A DNA stretch of 64,000 bases from Yponomeuta sedellus (GCA_934045075.1 OW203726.1:22259488-22323487); one strand, 5' to 3'; positions 51,841 through 61,515 are shown, counted from the first letter of the stretch. Notes: generated from the letters alone by a model not told the origin. Numbers and translations: made by a program.

Positions 51841-52087
51841 CGTTATCAACCCTTGTATGTCCCCACTGCTGGGGCACAGGTCTCTTCCTGCAACGTGCTT
51901 CGCAAGGCACGCTAAGCCGTTGGTGCCGGCTGTCATATAATGGCAGTCGTTAAGCCATGTTAGAGGCCTTATGGGCGGCTTGATAACTTCTGACAGTAAG
52001 GCCCGCCACTGTCTTACGATCCTCCACCAACCCGGACTTGGCCCCCGTGGTGGAGTATGGCTGAACCTTCCTGCGTTGCAGGAAGAG
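51841..52087. mobile_element. Twin-primed 5S-SINE insertion, 14-bp target duplication
   Basis: ACCTATTCCTTTAT occurs at 51827-51840 and 52088-52101. The left 54 bp are the minus-strand 3' end (ATCAACCCTTGTATGTCCCC to TCTCTTCCTGCA). From 51895 the body is plus strand (CGTGCTTCGCAAGGCACGCT to TGCAGGAAGAGACC). One insertion with its 5' part inverted relative to its 3' part is the signature of twin priming during target-primed reverse transcription. ACC at the right junction is shared with the target, suiting microhomology priming. Confidence 0.9.
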
Positions 52088-52361
52088 ACCTATTCCTTTA
52101 TATATGTGTTCATTTTGTTATGACTTATTACTCGCAGTATTGTAAGGCCAAGGTCATTTGGGTCTAGAAATGCATAATTATGCACCTAAGCAGCGATAAA
52201 CTACCTTCGTACATTCGACAGCAGACATGCTTGTACACTTTTGTTGCAAAGTAGCCCTTAACATATCTAATTAGAATGTATGTACGTAATTTACTTATTC
52301 AGATTGGACAATAAAATAAGAATATTCTTTATCGTACACCAGGAAGAAACAATAAAATATT

Positions 52362-52568
52362 TACAACTTAACATAACATTTACATACAGGCACATACGTT
52401 GCTTCTGACCCCACACTAGGATACCCTGTGTCGTGGGAATCAGAAACAACGACATCACAAACATGTAAACATCCAAGACCTGGGGTTCTTTTTTGTCTCC
52501 AGTCGGGATTCCAACCCGGGACCTCTTGCATGGTAGGCAGATGCGCTACCGCTACGCCACAGAGGTCG
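52362..52568 (-). mobile_element. SINE-A, full-length
   Basis: TTAACATAACATTTACATAC tail, GTCGGGATTCCAACCCGGGA around the B-box, head complement ACGCCACAGAGGTCGT. Confidence 0.85.
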
Positions 52569-53040
52569 TGATAAAGATTCGAATGACGGCCTTATAGCTT
52601 ACAGCATTTTCTTCCGGACAAATGACGGTAAAGTTACTGAGGGATAAGTGAGACGTATAGTTGGTTTAAATGGGAAAATTAGAAACTTTTACATATTATA
52701 CGTTTATCATGAAATTATAAATATTTCTTATGTTAAAAATGAAACCAAATACATTTATTTCTTCAAACATAGGTTTGCTTACGTTACAGTAAAAAAATAT
52801 AAGAGCTGAAAACATAAGTAAATAATATTAATCTTCTTCTTTTCGTGTCAGCGATTCGACTAGTCTATATTTTTCCTGCCCAATAGTTGGCCACTGCAAT
52901 TGCAGCAGCGTTGGCCTCTGTTAGGTCCTCCAGAGTGCAGCTGTGAGGACACAATGAGCATTGGAGCAGGTGCACCATGGATTGCGATGAGGCTCCACAA
53001 TCACATTAAATATAAAATAAATTATTAAATATATAAATTA
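52569..53040. other. No recognisable gene
   Basis: About 470 bp. Includes TCTTCTTCTTTTCGTGTCAG near 52835 and a GC-richer block at 52880-52990 that gives no protein match by eye. Confidence 0.35.
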
Positions 53041-53499
53041 ATAAATCATATTAAAACCTATTAAGAGGCTAAAAATTCCACCCATGCCGGGTTTCAAACC
53101 CGCAACCTCTGGCTATCCGTGCCAAGCCAGAGGTCGCGGGTTCGAAACCCGGCATGGGTGGAATTTTTAGCCTCTAAATGGGTTTTTAAAAAATTATCCT
53201 TAGCACGGGTTAGTACATTAAAAAAAAAAAGTATAATCATGTGGGTACAGTGATATCATTCCGATGTAAAAACCTAACTGCAAAGTATGTAGTCGGGCTG
53301 TAAGTGATGCAATTTACTTGAGCCAGATGTCGCTGCCTGTACGTAATACAGAGAATAGTGTAAAGAGGTTCGAAACTTCACCCGCCGGTGAGTCGCCCAT
53401 TAGCTCAGTTGGAAAGAGCGCTGGCACGGATAGCCAGAGGTCGCGGGTTCGAATCCCGGCATGGGTGCAATTTTTAGCCTCTAAATAGGTTTTTTAAAA
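53041..53499. mobile_element. tRU insertion, inverted junction plus tandem unit
   Basis: Minus-strand module at 53048-53124 (AAGAGGCTAAAAATTCCACC to ATCCGTGCCA) flips at about 53125 to plus-strand AGCCAGAGGTCGCGGGTTCG, tail, unit start TCATGTGGGTACAGTG and a second complete module (CCCATTAGCTCAGTTGGAAA, GGTTCGAATCCC). A perfect 17-bp inverted pair marks the flip. TTAAAAC near both ends may be a short target duplication. Confidence 0.8.
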
Positions 53500-53519
53500 C
53501 GTTATTTTTGCCCATGTAC

Positions 53520-53735
53520 ATTTCACTGCAGGGCACAGGCCTTCTCTCTGAAAGAGAATGTGGGCTTAATCACCGTGCCCAGCGCGGCTTAGCAATTTCA
53601 GGCGTTGAGGTATGTGTACACCTCAGGCACTCGGTTTACCTCACGATGTTATCCTTCACCGTTAGCGAGTAGTACGTACTGTTAGTTGAGAAATCTACGT
53701 AATTTAAGAAACAAAGTCATTGGTACAATCGCTGA
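53520..53735 (-). mobile_element. SINE-B, head eroded
   Basis: CACTGCAGGGCACAGGCCTT, CTCTGAAAGAGAATGTGGGC, GCAATTTCAGGCGTTGAGG, then the central domain CTCACGATGTTATCCTTCAC and AAACAAAGTCATTGGTACA. The head beyond is not recognisable. Confidence 0.6.
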
Positions 53736-53739
53736 ATAG

Positions 53740-54928
53740 GGCTTTTTGGAAGCCACGGCCTATAGTATTTTTAAAACCTAGGATCACGAGTTTTTTGTAC
53801 TATCACGGCCTTAGGTTCTAGAAACCACGATTTTATTTTATTTATGTATTTATTTATTTAACAGAAATCCACAGCAAAACAATTAAAATGAACAATAGTT
53901 ACTTAATAATGTGTACATGCAGCCAATGATGGATTTTACTATGTAGTTCAGAAAAAAATATTGTAGTCTAATTCTAAAACTCCTATTTTAATTAATCTAT
54001 CTTATGTATTAATTAATACTGAGAGTATTGTAAAAATTATCTCTAAAAAAGATAGTGCTACTGGTAGACCCTTAAAAGATCAGATTTAAAGGTCAAAATG
54101 CCTTGGCCGCACGACTGCCAACAACGTTTGTCAGGCGGTTACCCATCCCATAGTTAAGGGGAAGTTATCACTTTCAAAAATTATTAGTAAATTATTGTTT
54201 ACTAACACTGTGCTAGCACTAACAAAATATTATAATAGCATAGGAGTGGATACATACATTAAGTAAAATTAATAAGATAAGTAAACTCTCTAAGGTTTGC
54301 TGGAAGAAATCTCTTACAGAGATAAGCTCGCCTTTGTACATGTTATTTCTTATGTAATGTCCTGTTAAATGTTTCCTGTGCAATAAAGTATAATTAATAA
54401 AGTATAATTAAACGTAATAGTTTTTCTCTACGACTAATACTTTTTATAATACTAGTAAAACAATATAGTCACGTGGTACTAAAACCGTGCCATACAAATA
54501 GACCTTAGACTATGACGTCACTCTGTCACATACAAGATATTTTTTAAAATAATGTAGTTTATGCATGTGCTCCCTCATGAGAAAACGTTTACAATTCTAT
54601 GAAAAAATCTAATCCAATTAGTTTTTTTTTTAAATTGTATGTTTATTTCATATCTGGGAATTTTCGTGATCTGGAAAACCCAGAACTTAGGTTTATAGAA
54701 AGGTCGAAAAAAATAGAAAATGAAAATGTTTGTTTGTATTCAAACATAGTAAGGCCCATAATCATTGACCAATCAAACCAATCGACGGTTGTTATTTTAG
54801 TAAATTATAATTTTCACGTTTTCGGAAAAGTTGTGCAGATCCGGTTACTCATTCGCAGGGCCATGACCCAAGGGGTCAATGAAATACTCTATGCAGTTTT
54901 ATTTTAGTTCAATTAAAACAATGACCCA
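53740..54928. other. Mostly unassigned
   Basis: 54290-54400 (TCTAAGGTTTGCTGGAAGAA, GAGATAAGCTCGCC) is a LINE 3' UTR scrap on the plus strand. A 102-codon frame at 54599-54907 has no recognisable family and no splice context. Remainder AT-rich. Confidence 0.4.
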
Positions 54929-55020
54929 CTGCAGCGTCCGAGTAGTACTTTCACTCATTTAGTGTGAGTAAAGGTGCTACTGAACGCTGCATAAATCTCA
55001 GTATGTAGACGCGCAGACCA
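54929..55020 (+). mobile_element. SINE-D 3' end fragment
   Basis: GCAGCGTCCGAGTAGTACTT, TTAGTGTGAGTAAAGGTGCT and GAACGCTGCATAAATCTCAG. Only the last 90 bp. Confidence 0.6.
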
Positions 55021-55035
55021 AACTTACATACATTT

Positions 55036-55250
55036 ATACATAACCTCACTTCTGTATCCCAGAGGGGTAGGCAGAGGCCAGGGACTGCCACTTGCTACAA
55101 TCCTGACAGAACACCTTCGCTTCATCAACGTTCATAAGTCGTTGCATGCACGCACGCCGGTTCCAGGCACTTTTTATCTTCCCCTTTGCTAATACATCCC
55201 CTATTTGGTCGATGTATGTCCGACTGGGACGTCCCTTACTAGACCAAATT
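55036..55250 (-). mobile_element. RTE-T LINE 3' end
   Basis: TACATAACCTCACTTCTGTA, CAACGTTCATAAGTCGTTGC, GCACGCACGCCGGTTCCAGG and CCCCTATTTGGTCGATGTAT. Truncated in the GRPRR-coding segment. Confidence 0.75.
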
Positions 55251-55748
55251 TATTATGTCCAGTGGAATTTACCTTCCCCTTAAGATGCCCGTATAGTGTG
55301 CATAGCGTTGGAATCCCTCACACCTGCATGATTTATTAATTAATGCTACATAGACAATTAATGATCATATGATATGTCATTCAATTAATAGCTTGACGTC
55401 TATGGTAATAGGTATTATGATGATATTATTTATAATAGGTATTACGAATGTATTATTTAAGACGTAATCTAGAAAATAATTCGCTAGGACAAGATCTATA
55501 ATAAAATTTTATGGCTTAGTAATCGCAAGTGACTATTATGATAATTAGTACGTATAGAATATATACGTATATACTCGTACTAATGTTCTTAAAACATTTT
55601 TACGGGTATTAACTTTTGGCATTTATTTTGCCTTTTGTTGCCCCCACTTCAGGGCAGACCTTTCTCTCTCAGAAAGAGTGACAGAGTGGTCTTAACTACA
55701 CTATTATTTTAAAATAAACCATTAATTGTAGTTAACTTTTAAACTTAC
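55251..55748. other. Start of proposed large intron
   Basis: AT-rich sequence directly downstream (minus strand) of the candidate first donor site. No repeat assigned except a possible SINE-B tail scrap at 55640-55690 (CCCCCACTTCAGGGCAGACC). Confidence 0.35.
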
Positions 55749-55755
55749 CGTTCAT
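55749..55755 (-). CDS. Candidate first coding exon (ATGAACG)
   Basis: On the minus strand GGTCACC precedes ATGAACG, which is followed by a consensus donor GTAAGTTT. The start context (CACC before ATG) is favourable. It encodes Met-Asn and the first base of the next codon, phase 1. The exon at 24816-24884 begins with GC, which would complete a glycine codon, and stays open. Such short start exons with a very long first intron occur in insects. The link between the two exons is inferred only from phase and strand. Confidence 0.45.
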
Positions 55756-55915
55756 GGTGACCGTATTTCTAGATCCTTGTAAACCAAATTAAAAACTATA
55801 CAAACACTAATGTTTTTATGATATTAAAATCGACACTTAGATTGAATTTTTATTTAAATATTTACACTTTTTCTTCTTTATTCTCACTTTTAACGGCACA
55901 GTGTCGCACTGGCCG
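55756..55915 (-). other. Candidate 5' UTR of the minus-strand gene
   Basis: A-rich leader reading GTTAAAAGTGAGAATAAAG and further AAAGTG-type words up to the ATG. An initiator-like CCAGTGCG lies at 55905-55912. No upstream ATG in a strong context was noticed close to the start. Confidence 0.4.
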
Positions 55916-56120
55916 CTAAAAAAAAACAAAAAATAAAAGTAAAAATTCGAATTCGATTTGAATTTCGAATGTGACCGCAGCCGCAGTCGCGCGCGCGTAT
56001 CCTTCGACCAATCCCGAATGCTATAGCGTGCTGCGCGTCAGCCGTATTAAAGTAGTCTGCAACCTTACCGCCGATTTGTCAATGTTTATCCGCGCTCGCC
56101 CGAAGCGTTGAGGATGGGCG
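55916..56120 (-). promoter_or_regulatory. CpG-rich candidate promoter
   Basis: The block from about 55970 to 56120 is strongly CpG-enriched (GCAGTCGCGCGCGCGTATCC, TATCCGCGCTCGCCCGAAGC), unlike the AT-rich surroundings. It contains an ATTGG/CCAAT box near 56012. It lies just upstream of the proposed initiator near 55910. No TATA box at the expected position. It is the only place in the window with this composition outside the LINE ORF1. Confidence 0.4.
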
Positions 56121-56264
56121 AGGACTGAACAATCTGGGCCGCATTTCATAAAACTACAATTCATAGATTTTGTTAACCCATAGATTGTTGTCTCGTCTTG
56201 GATTGTTGTTTCACTTCGTTGCTTTAGTATAAGATGTGATATATCGACTTGTACATTTGTGAAA

Positions 56265-56392
56265 TTATAGTGGGATGAGTGGCGTGGGGATTAAGGGCAT
56301 TACCCCCCAATGATGGCACAACCTTGCACTATGGCGCTCATTAGGGGAAGGCTATGTTCAGCAGTGGACTAATATAGCCTGAAGAAGAATAA
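56265..56392 (+). repeat. SINE-like repeat ending in CCTGAAGAAG
   Basis: CATTACCCCCCAATGATGGC, GGCTATGTTCAGCAGTGGAC and TAATATAGCCTGAAGAAG. Parallel to 25270-25432. An inverted partner sits at 56577-56655 beyond a SINE-B. Confidence 0.6.
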
Positions 56393-56399
56393 GTTAAAT

Positions 56400-56575
56400 A
56401 GTAGCAGTACCACTCGCTAGCGGTGAAGGAAAACATTGTGAGGAAAACTAAGCGTCTGAGGAGTTCGAATACCTAAGCGCTTGAAATTGCCAATCCGCGG
56501 TGGGCACGCGTGGTAATTAAACCCATTCCCTCTCTCTGAGAGAAGGGCTGTTCCGTGCAGTGGGACGGTTGTAAG
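56400..56575 (+). mobile_element. SINE-B, headless
   Basis: ACCACTCGCTAGCGGTGAAG, GCGCTTGAAATTGCCAATCC, GGGCACGCGTGGTAATTAAA and the end CTGTTCCGTGCAGTGGGACG. Shows the central domain joined to the B-type tail. Confidence 0.65.
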
Positions 56576-56576
56576 C

Positions 56577-56655
56577 TTTTTCTTCTTCTTCAGGCTATAT
56601 TATGTAGTCCACAGCTGGACATAGCCCTCCCCTAATGAGCGCCATAGCGCCCTGT
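56577..56655 (-). repeat. Inverted partner of the CCTGAAGAAG repeat
   Basis: TTCTTCTTCAGGCTATATTA, CACAGCTGGACATAGCCCTC and CCCTAATGAGCGCCATAGCG. Together with 56265-56392 it brackets the SINE-B. Confidence 0.55.
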
Positions 56656-56676
56656 CTTACTTAAAAGAATATATAT

Positions 56677-56895
56677 CGACATGTTGACTGCCTCATTGGT
56701 CTAACGATGTCACGTCTGAATACCAGGCCAAAGGTCGTGGGTTCGGTTCCCACTGGAACGGATACGTTTGTACATATAAATGCCTCCGGTATTTCCGTGT
56801 GTGTGATGTCCTTGATTGGTAACCATAACATAGGGTATCCTAGATTGGGACCAGGGCAAGTGATTGAGTTGTGTGGGTGTAATTATTATCAAGAC
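56677..56895 (+). mobile_element. SINE-F
   Basis: The tRNA-like head GACTGCCTCATTGGTCTAAC with B-box GGTTCGGTTCCC is unlike SINE-A. The distal part (GTGATGTCCTTGATTGGTAA, CATAGGGTATCCTAGATTGG, GACCAGGGCAAGTGATTG) aligns with the SINE-A tail region. A tail-only relative is at 24695-24720. An oppositely oriented SINE-A begins about 10 bp further on. Confidence 0.7.
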
Positions 56896-56904
56896 AGAAT
56901 ACAT

Positions 56905-57110
56905 AACAAAACATAACATTTACATACCGACACATACATTGCTTCTGGCCCCACACTAGGATACCCTGTGTCGTGGGAACCGGAAACAACGACATCACAA
57001 ACATGCAAACATCCAAGACCTGGGGTTTTTTTTGTCCCCAGCCGGGGTTCGAACCCGGAATCTCTTGCATGGAAGGCAGATGCGCTACCGCTACGCCACA
57101 GAGGTCGTCG
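56905..57110 (-). mobile_element. SINE-A, full-length
   Basis: ACATAACATTTACATACCG tail, CTTCTGGCCCCACACTAGGA body, B-box complement GGGGTTCGAACCCGGAA and head complement GCTACGCCACAGAGGTCGTC. Confidence 0.85.
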
Positions 57111-57112
57111 CA

Positions 57113-57306
57113 TGTACAGTCTGTTAGCTTTTAGAATATACCTCGGGCTTTAGAGTAGGATTCCGTTTTCTATCTCCAATTTTCGCCGGTTTTCGTACTG
57201 ATGATCGAGTTCTGATTTCGAAATTAGTGCCGATATTTCTATTACACGAATATATCCGATTCTATCCGATAGTAGCCGATGTATATTCTAAAAGCTAACA
57301 GAGTAT
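57113..57306. mobile_element. M2 element, complete
   Basis: The left end ACAGTCTGTTAGCTTTTAGA and the complement of the right end (ACTCTGTTAGCTTTTAGAAT) are inverted repeats of about 28 bp. The body has CTCGGGCTTTAGAGTAGGAT and ACACGAATATATCCGATTCT. About 194 bp, no coding capacity. Confidence 0.8.
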
Positions 57307-58136
57307 ATTTCCGACAAATATTGTACATTTCAGATGTTAAGCCTAAAAAGTGTTTCCAACCAATTTTTTACTTGTTTCAGGAATGAAAATATTAAAAATT
57401 TGAATATATAATTAATTTCTTTGTACAAATTAAGATTGTAATTAAATTATTACATTAATCGTTAATTAATTCCGTTTCGTTTTTGTTTACAAAACAGTCT
57501 AATGTCAAACAATGGGATTTATAATTAGAATTATAAAATTATCATATAACATTAAGAATCTATTTCCTCCTTGTTAATCTCTCGCTTGTAGCGGCTATGC
57601 AATTTACATCAAATAGAAAACGTAAACAATTAATTGTAGAAATAAACTTTCGTAAGCGCTACAAATAATTAACTTAATTCCGGACTCGCTTATTTATATT
57701 TTTGTCATAGAGTCCGACCAGGTCAAGTAAGTAAGTCCGGAATTAAGTCAATAACCAATGTAGTTCTATAAAATATGGCAATAGCAGTCTCTGAAGGTTA
57801 CTACTGCCTAGACCATTTTTAACTATGACTTGGGTTTTTCTAGTCACTAAGCTTCTTCGTCATACTAAGATAATAGTTCATTAAAATGCCGTTTAACATA
57901 AAGTCTTGCCCTGAATCTTGTGCATGTAATGACAGGTGAAGTTAACGAGGCGAAATCGCGATTGATTTCATGAAAAATTGTATAATCGTCTTACTATATT
58001 ATAGACAAAATAATTTACGCGTAACACGTGCACTTATGCATAATTAGCTGCTGTCCATTGACGATATTGTTCCGAGCTCGTAAAGAAGAAGAAAAAGAAA
58101 GAAAGAATAAACATTTATTGTCATGCAAGGTTTACA
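57307..58136. other. Mostly unassigned; TCCGGA hairpin inside
   Basis: 57672-57749 forms an inverted pair (GACTTAATTCCGGACT and complement) preceded by AAACTTTCGTAAGCGCTACA, matching the layout at 11665-11785. No gene seen in the remainder. Confidence 0.4.
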
Positions 58137-58491
58137 TTCTATTTAGAGGCTAAAAATTCCACCCATGACGGGATTCGAACCAGCGACCTCTGGCTATCCG
58201 TGCCAGCGCTCTTTCCAACTGAGCTAATGGGCTACTCATCGGCATCAGTGAAAATTCGAACCTCTCTATAATATTATCTGTATTACGTACAGGCAGCGAC
58301 ATCTGGCTGAAGTAATTTACATCACGTGCAGCCTCGCGTAGCTACTTTGCAGTTAGGTTTTTAAATCGGAATGATACTGTTCCCACATGATTATATTCTT
58401 TTTAATGCACTAACCCGTGCTAGGGCCAACTTTTAAAAACCTATTTAGAGGCAAAAAATTCCATGGGTTAGTGCATTAAAAAGAATATCAT
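58137..58491. mobile_element. tRU insertion, inverted 5' part over one unit long, 10-bp target duplication
   Basis: AAGGTTTACA flanks it at 58127-58136 and 58492-58501. The left 330 bp are minus strand and contain a full module, the unit start, then the tail complement (TTAATGCACTAACCCGTGC) and part of the next module (TTTAGAGGCAAAAAATTCC). At about 58466 the plus strand takes over with the genuine 3' end TGGGTTAGTGCATTAAAAAG. The inverted piece spans a unit-to-unit junction, so the template had at least two units. Confidence 0.9.
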
Positions 58492-58507
58492 AAGGTTTAC
58501 AATGTTT

Positions 58508-58690
58508 ATATTACCTACTAGCTGACCCAGCGAAGTTCATACCGCCTAAGAGTCGATTCTTTAATTTTTTTTTTCTCTAAGAAATATTCTTAAAAAATTA
58601 GCGAAATCGGTTCAGCTGCTCTCGAGTTTTGCACTTACTAACACATTCAGCGATTCATTTTTATATTATAGAAGATTATAGAAACTTAGA
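58508..58690 (+). repeat. Dispersed repeat, copy 2 of 45198-45385
   Basis: ACTAGCTGACCCAGCGAAGT, CTGCTCTCGAGTTTTGCACT and CACATTCAGCGATTCATTTT. It is followed at 58700-58790 by a SINE-D head on the minus strand (GGGGAATCGAACTAGGATCT). Confidence 0.55.
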
Positions 58691-58861
58691 GAATGTATCC
58701 AGTGACATGCCCGCACGGGGAATCGAACTAGGATCTCGCTTTCGATTCCACTGTGTAAGTCGGCCGGTCGTAGCGGTTTGTCCATTGCAAACTCATCCAG
58801 TCAAGGCTGATTGTTGATCAATTTAACTGCCGGACATTATACCAAACAATGCTACCGTTCT

Positions 58862-59421
58862 ACTGCATAATTAAAAATTTTTAATTTCTACTCAATTACT
58901 GCGTCAATTCATAATTAAAAATTGTCAATTACGCACGTGTCTATATAAATAATTTATAAGACATTCGATGTCAACCCGTATGTCCCCACTGCTGGGGCAC
59001 GGGAGACCCGTGCGTGGCCTAACTTAATACTCTACAACTGGGGCCAAGTCCGGGTTGGTTTGTAAGACAGTGGTGGGCCTTACAGTCAGAAGTTACCAAG
59101 GCCTCTGATATGGCTTTACGACTGCCATTACATGTCAGCGGGCACCAACGGCTTAAAGTGCCTTGCGAAGCACGGAAGTGCTCGGAAAAAAATCCACTAG
59201 CGGTAGTCACGGGACGGTCACCCATCCTGCAACTGGCCGCGCCTGTTGTTGCTTAACTCAAGTGATTGATTCCAATCAGTTGGTTCGGCTAGGCCTCGAG
59301 CGCTTTGTTGCATAGCCGCACCGAAAAATTAAACATTTTTAATTTCTACTCAATTACTGCGTCTATTCATAATTAAATATTGTCAATTACGAACGTGCAT
59401 TTTTAAATAAATTATAAGATA
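58862..59421 (+). repeat. About 100-bp direct repeat around a 5S-SINE
   Basis: 58862-58955 and 59321-59421 share TTTTTAATTTCTACTCAATT, ACTGCGTC.ATTCATAATTAA and TTGTCAATTACG.ACGTG with a few differences. Far too long to be a retroposition target duplication. Confidence 0.85.
58969..59308 (-). mobile_element. 5S-SINE type 1 between direct repeats
   Basis: 3' end GTCAACCCGTATGTCCCCAC, 5' end GCTAGGCCTCGAGCGCT, box C complement GGTCACCCATCCTGCAACTG. The segment near the 3' end is rearranged (GGGAGACCCGTGCGTGGCC). Confidence 0.85.
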
Positions 59422-59520
59422 TAACTTTTGATAATTATATTTTTTCTTCCGCTATTAACCGTGAAATGTTTACAATTTTCCGATAAAGTTTTATCTAATA
59501 ACGTGGATACAACATAGCAT

Positions 59521-59610
59521 AAACTCACGCCTGCATCCCAGAGGGGTAGACCAGGGACTGCCACTTGTCACGATCCTGACTGACCTTTGCTTCATCAACG
59601 TTTATCGATG
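59521..59610 (-). mobile_element. RTE-T LINE 3' terminal fragment
   Basis: CATAAACTCACGCCTGCATC, CCACTTGTCACGATCCTGAC and TTGCTTCATCAACG. A short slippage repeat of ATCAACGTTTATC-like words follows. Confidence 0.6.
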
Positions 59611-59653
59611 TTTATCAACGTTCGTCAACGTATATTTTGAGCTTTATATTTGA

Positions 59654-60050
59654 AGCGGTGGTAGCTCAGTGGGACTCGCAAGCGAGAGCCCCAGGTTCGA
59701 TCCCCAGTGCGGGCATATACCAATGAATTTGTTTAAATTCAAAGTTACGTACATTTGCGAATTTGTAGTCGCAATACCACACGCTAACGTGAAGGAAAAC
59801 ATCGTGAGGATTCCCGCGGCTTGGTTGGCTCCGCACGTATTGACTAGTCTTTCCCTTTGGGCTAGGCCGATTAAGCTGTCAGGATGGTATAGGTGCTGGG
59901 CAAGCCTACACTATCTATAAAACCATGTACAACCCGTCCCAGGCACCACACAGCGTCGGAGTGGTCCCTTCACCCGTCTAGGAGTGATGATGCCACTGGA
60001 CTCTGTATAAATCATCTCATTAAGTAGATGCAAAAAGGCAGGCCAATATA
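59654..60050 (+). mobile_element. SINE-D, near full-length
   Basis: The head AGCGGTGGTAGCTCAGTGGG has a small internal deletion. B-box GGTTCGATCCCC, central domain, GGTGCTGGGCAAGCCTACAC and TAAATCATCTCATTAAGTAG follow. Same architecture as 23653-24057. Confidence 0.85.
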
Positions 60051-60119
60051 TATATATACTGTTTATTTTATTTATTTATTTATATTTACAGGTACGAGTA
60101 TTTAGTCTATGTCTATGAT

Positions 60120-60240
60120 TACTAACGTTCATTAGTCTTTGCATACACGCACGCTGGTTCCTGGCACGTTTTTCTTGCCCTTTGCTAATCCATCCCCTAT
60201 TTGGACGAAGTATGCCCAACTGGAATGTTCCAGAATAACG
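60120..60240 (-). mobile_element. RTE-T LINE fragment
   Basis: ACGTTCATTAGTCTTTGCAT, CACGCACGCTGGTTCCTGGC and CATCCCCTATTTGGACGAAG. The terminal 60 bp of the LINE are missing. Confidence 0.5.
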
Positions 60241-60404
60241 TAGATGTAGTTTAATTCATATAATATATGCCCCATCAATCGCACTAAGCGGACTCGGTGT
60301 AGCGCGATATAGCAACAACCGGTACGAACCGAAGCGCGCAGCGGAATGATGTTATGTAGGTAGATTTAAATTTACTTATTAAGTTAATCTTCAATTAAGT
60401 CTTA

Positions 60405-60545
60405 GATAGAGATAGAGATAGAGAACACTGTATTGCACAAACAGAAAAATATTACAACCATGATTCTTAAATCTAAGTAATGTTATACAATTGGCGGTCT
60501 TATCGCTAAGAGCGATCTCTTCCAGACAACCTTTGGATGGAGTGC
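60405..60545 (-). mobile_element. LINE 3' UTR fragment
   Basis: AGATAGAGATAGAGAACACT, TTATACAATTGGCGGTCTTA and AGACAACCTTTGGATGGAGT. Third member of the family with 24929 and 41082. Confidence 0.5.
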
Positions 60546-60624
60546 ATAGTTATATTTATATTATATATATAGCTTATAATTATTAAGTTAATATATATCA
60601 GGCATTGAATTGCGTAAAATCAGA

Positions 60625-60772
60625 AACATAAACATTTACACACAGGCTCATACATTGCTTCTGGCCCCACATTAGGATACCCTGTATCGTAGAACCAGAA
60701 ACAACCACTTCACAAACATGTTAACATCCAAGACATGGGTTTTTTTTGTCCTCAACCGGGGTTCGAATCCGA
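60625..60772 (-). mobile_element. SINE-A, 5'-truncated
   Basis: AAACATTTACACACAGGCTC, CTTCTGGCCCCACATTAGGA, ending just after the B-box complement GGGGTTCGAATCC. The A-box half is missing. Confidence 0.75.
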
Positions 60773-60836
60773 AAAAAAAGCAACATTTAAAATTTGACAC
60801 TCCAATTTTTGTGTATGGAAATTTTCTTGTCCTTTT

Positions 60837-60900
60837 TGATAGATAGAGAACACTATAATAGACACGAATGTGCCCATCATAAAGTGTTCTCTATCTATCG
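60837..60900. repeat. Hairpin with GATAGATAGAGAACACT stem
   Basis: GATAGATAGAGAACACTA pairs with AGTGTTCTCTATCTATC around a 27-bp loop. The stem equals the terminal sequence of the LINE 3' UTR family (GTTCTCTATCTATA), so two such ends may have met head to head. Confidence 0.8.
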
Positions 60901-61277
60901 ATGGATAAATTAGCCTCTTTCACTAACTAGAGCGCTACAGTATACCAGTAAAAGTGGAAAGCAAAATTTCCTATTTAATACTAGCAGCGGCATCTCTTGG
61001 TATTTTCCGGAACTACACATCTATTTTCCGCGCTGTTACACGCGGTTGCGAGGAACCTTTCACGACTCTTTTACAACGCAGTCCTATTATAAGAAGACAG
61101 ATGTCGCCAGGTTTTCGTAGCTTGTACAAGCCAGCGTTCAACTTGGCAGTGTAGGTATGTGGAGAAGGTAGGTCAAGTTTGTTGGCGTTGTGGCTCTGAA
61201 AACGAACAAAGGCATTTATACATGCGGCAGACACAATACGTCTAAGAACGTGCAGTAGCGGTAACACGCGGCAACGA

Positions 61278-61515
61278 TGAAAGAAAACATCGAGAGGAAA
61301 CATAATATAGTTGTCTTCGCAAGTATAGACTTCTCTTTCCTGCGGGCTAGTCCGACTTAGATGTCAGGATGGTATAGGTGCTAGGCAAGCCTAAGCCATA
61401 AAAAAAAACATGTCCCGGGCACTCTAGTCCCAGTAAGCGTGGTCCGTTCATCCATCAAGTGTGGGAGAAATTATCACTGGACGCTGCATAAATCATCTCA
61501 TTACGTAGTTGCAAA
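61278..61515 (+). mobile_element. SINE-D, diverged 3' portion
   Basis: GAAAGAAAACATCGAGAGGA, TTTCCTGCGGGCTAGTCCGA, AGGATGGTATAGGTGCTAGG and GGACGCTGCATAAATCATCT. An older copy. Confidence 0.6.
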
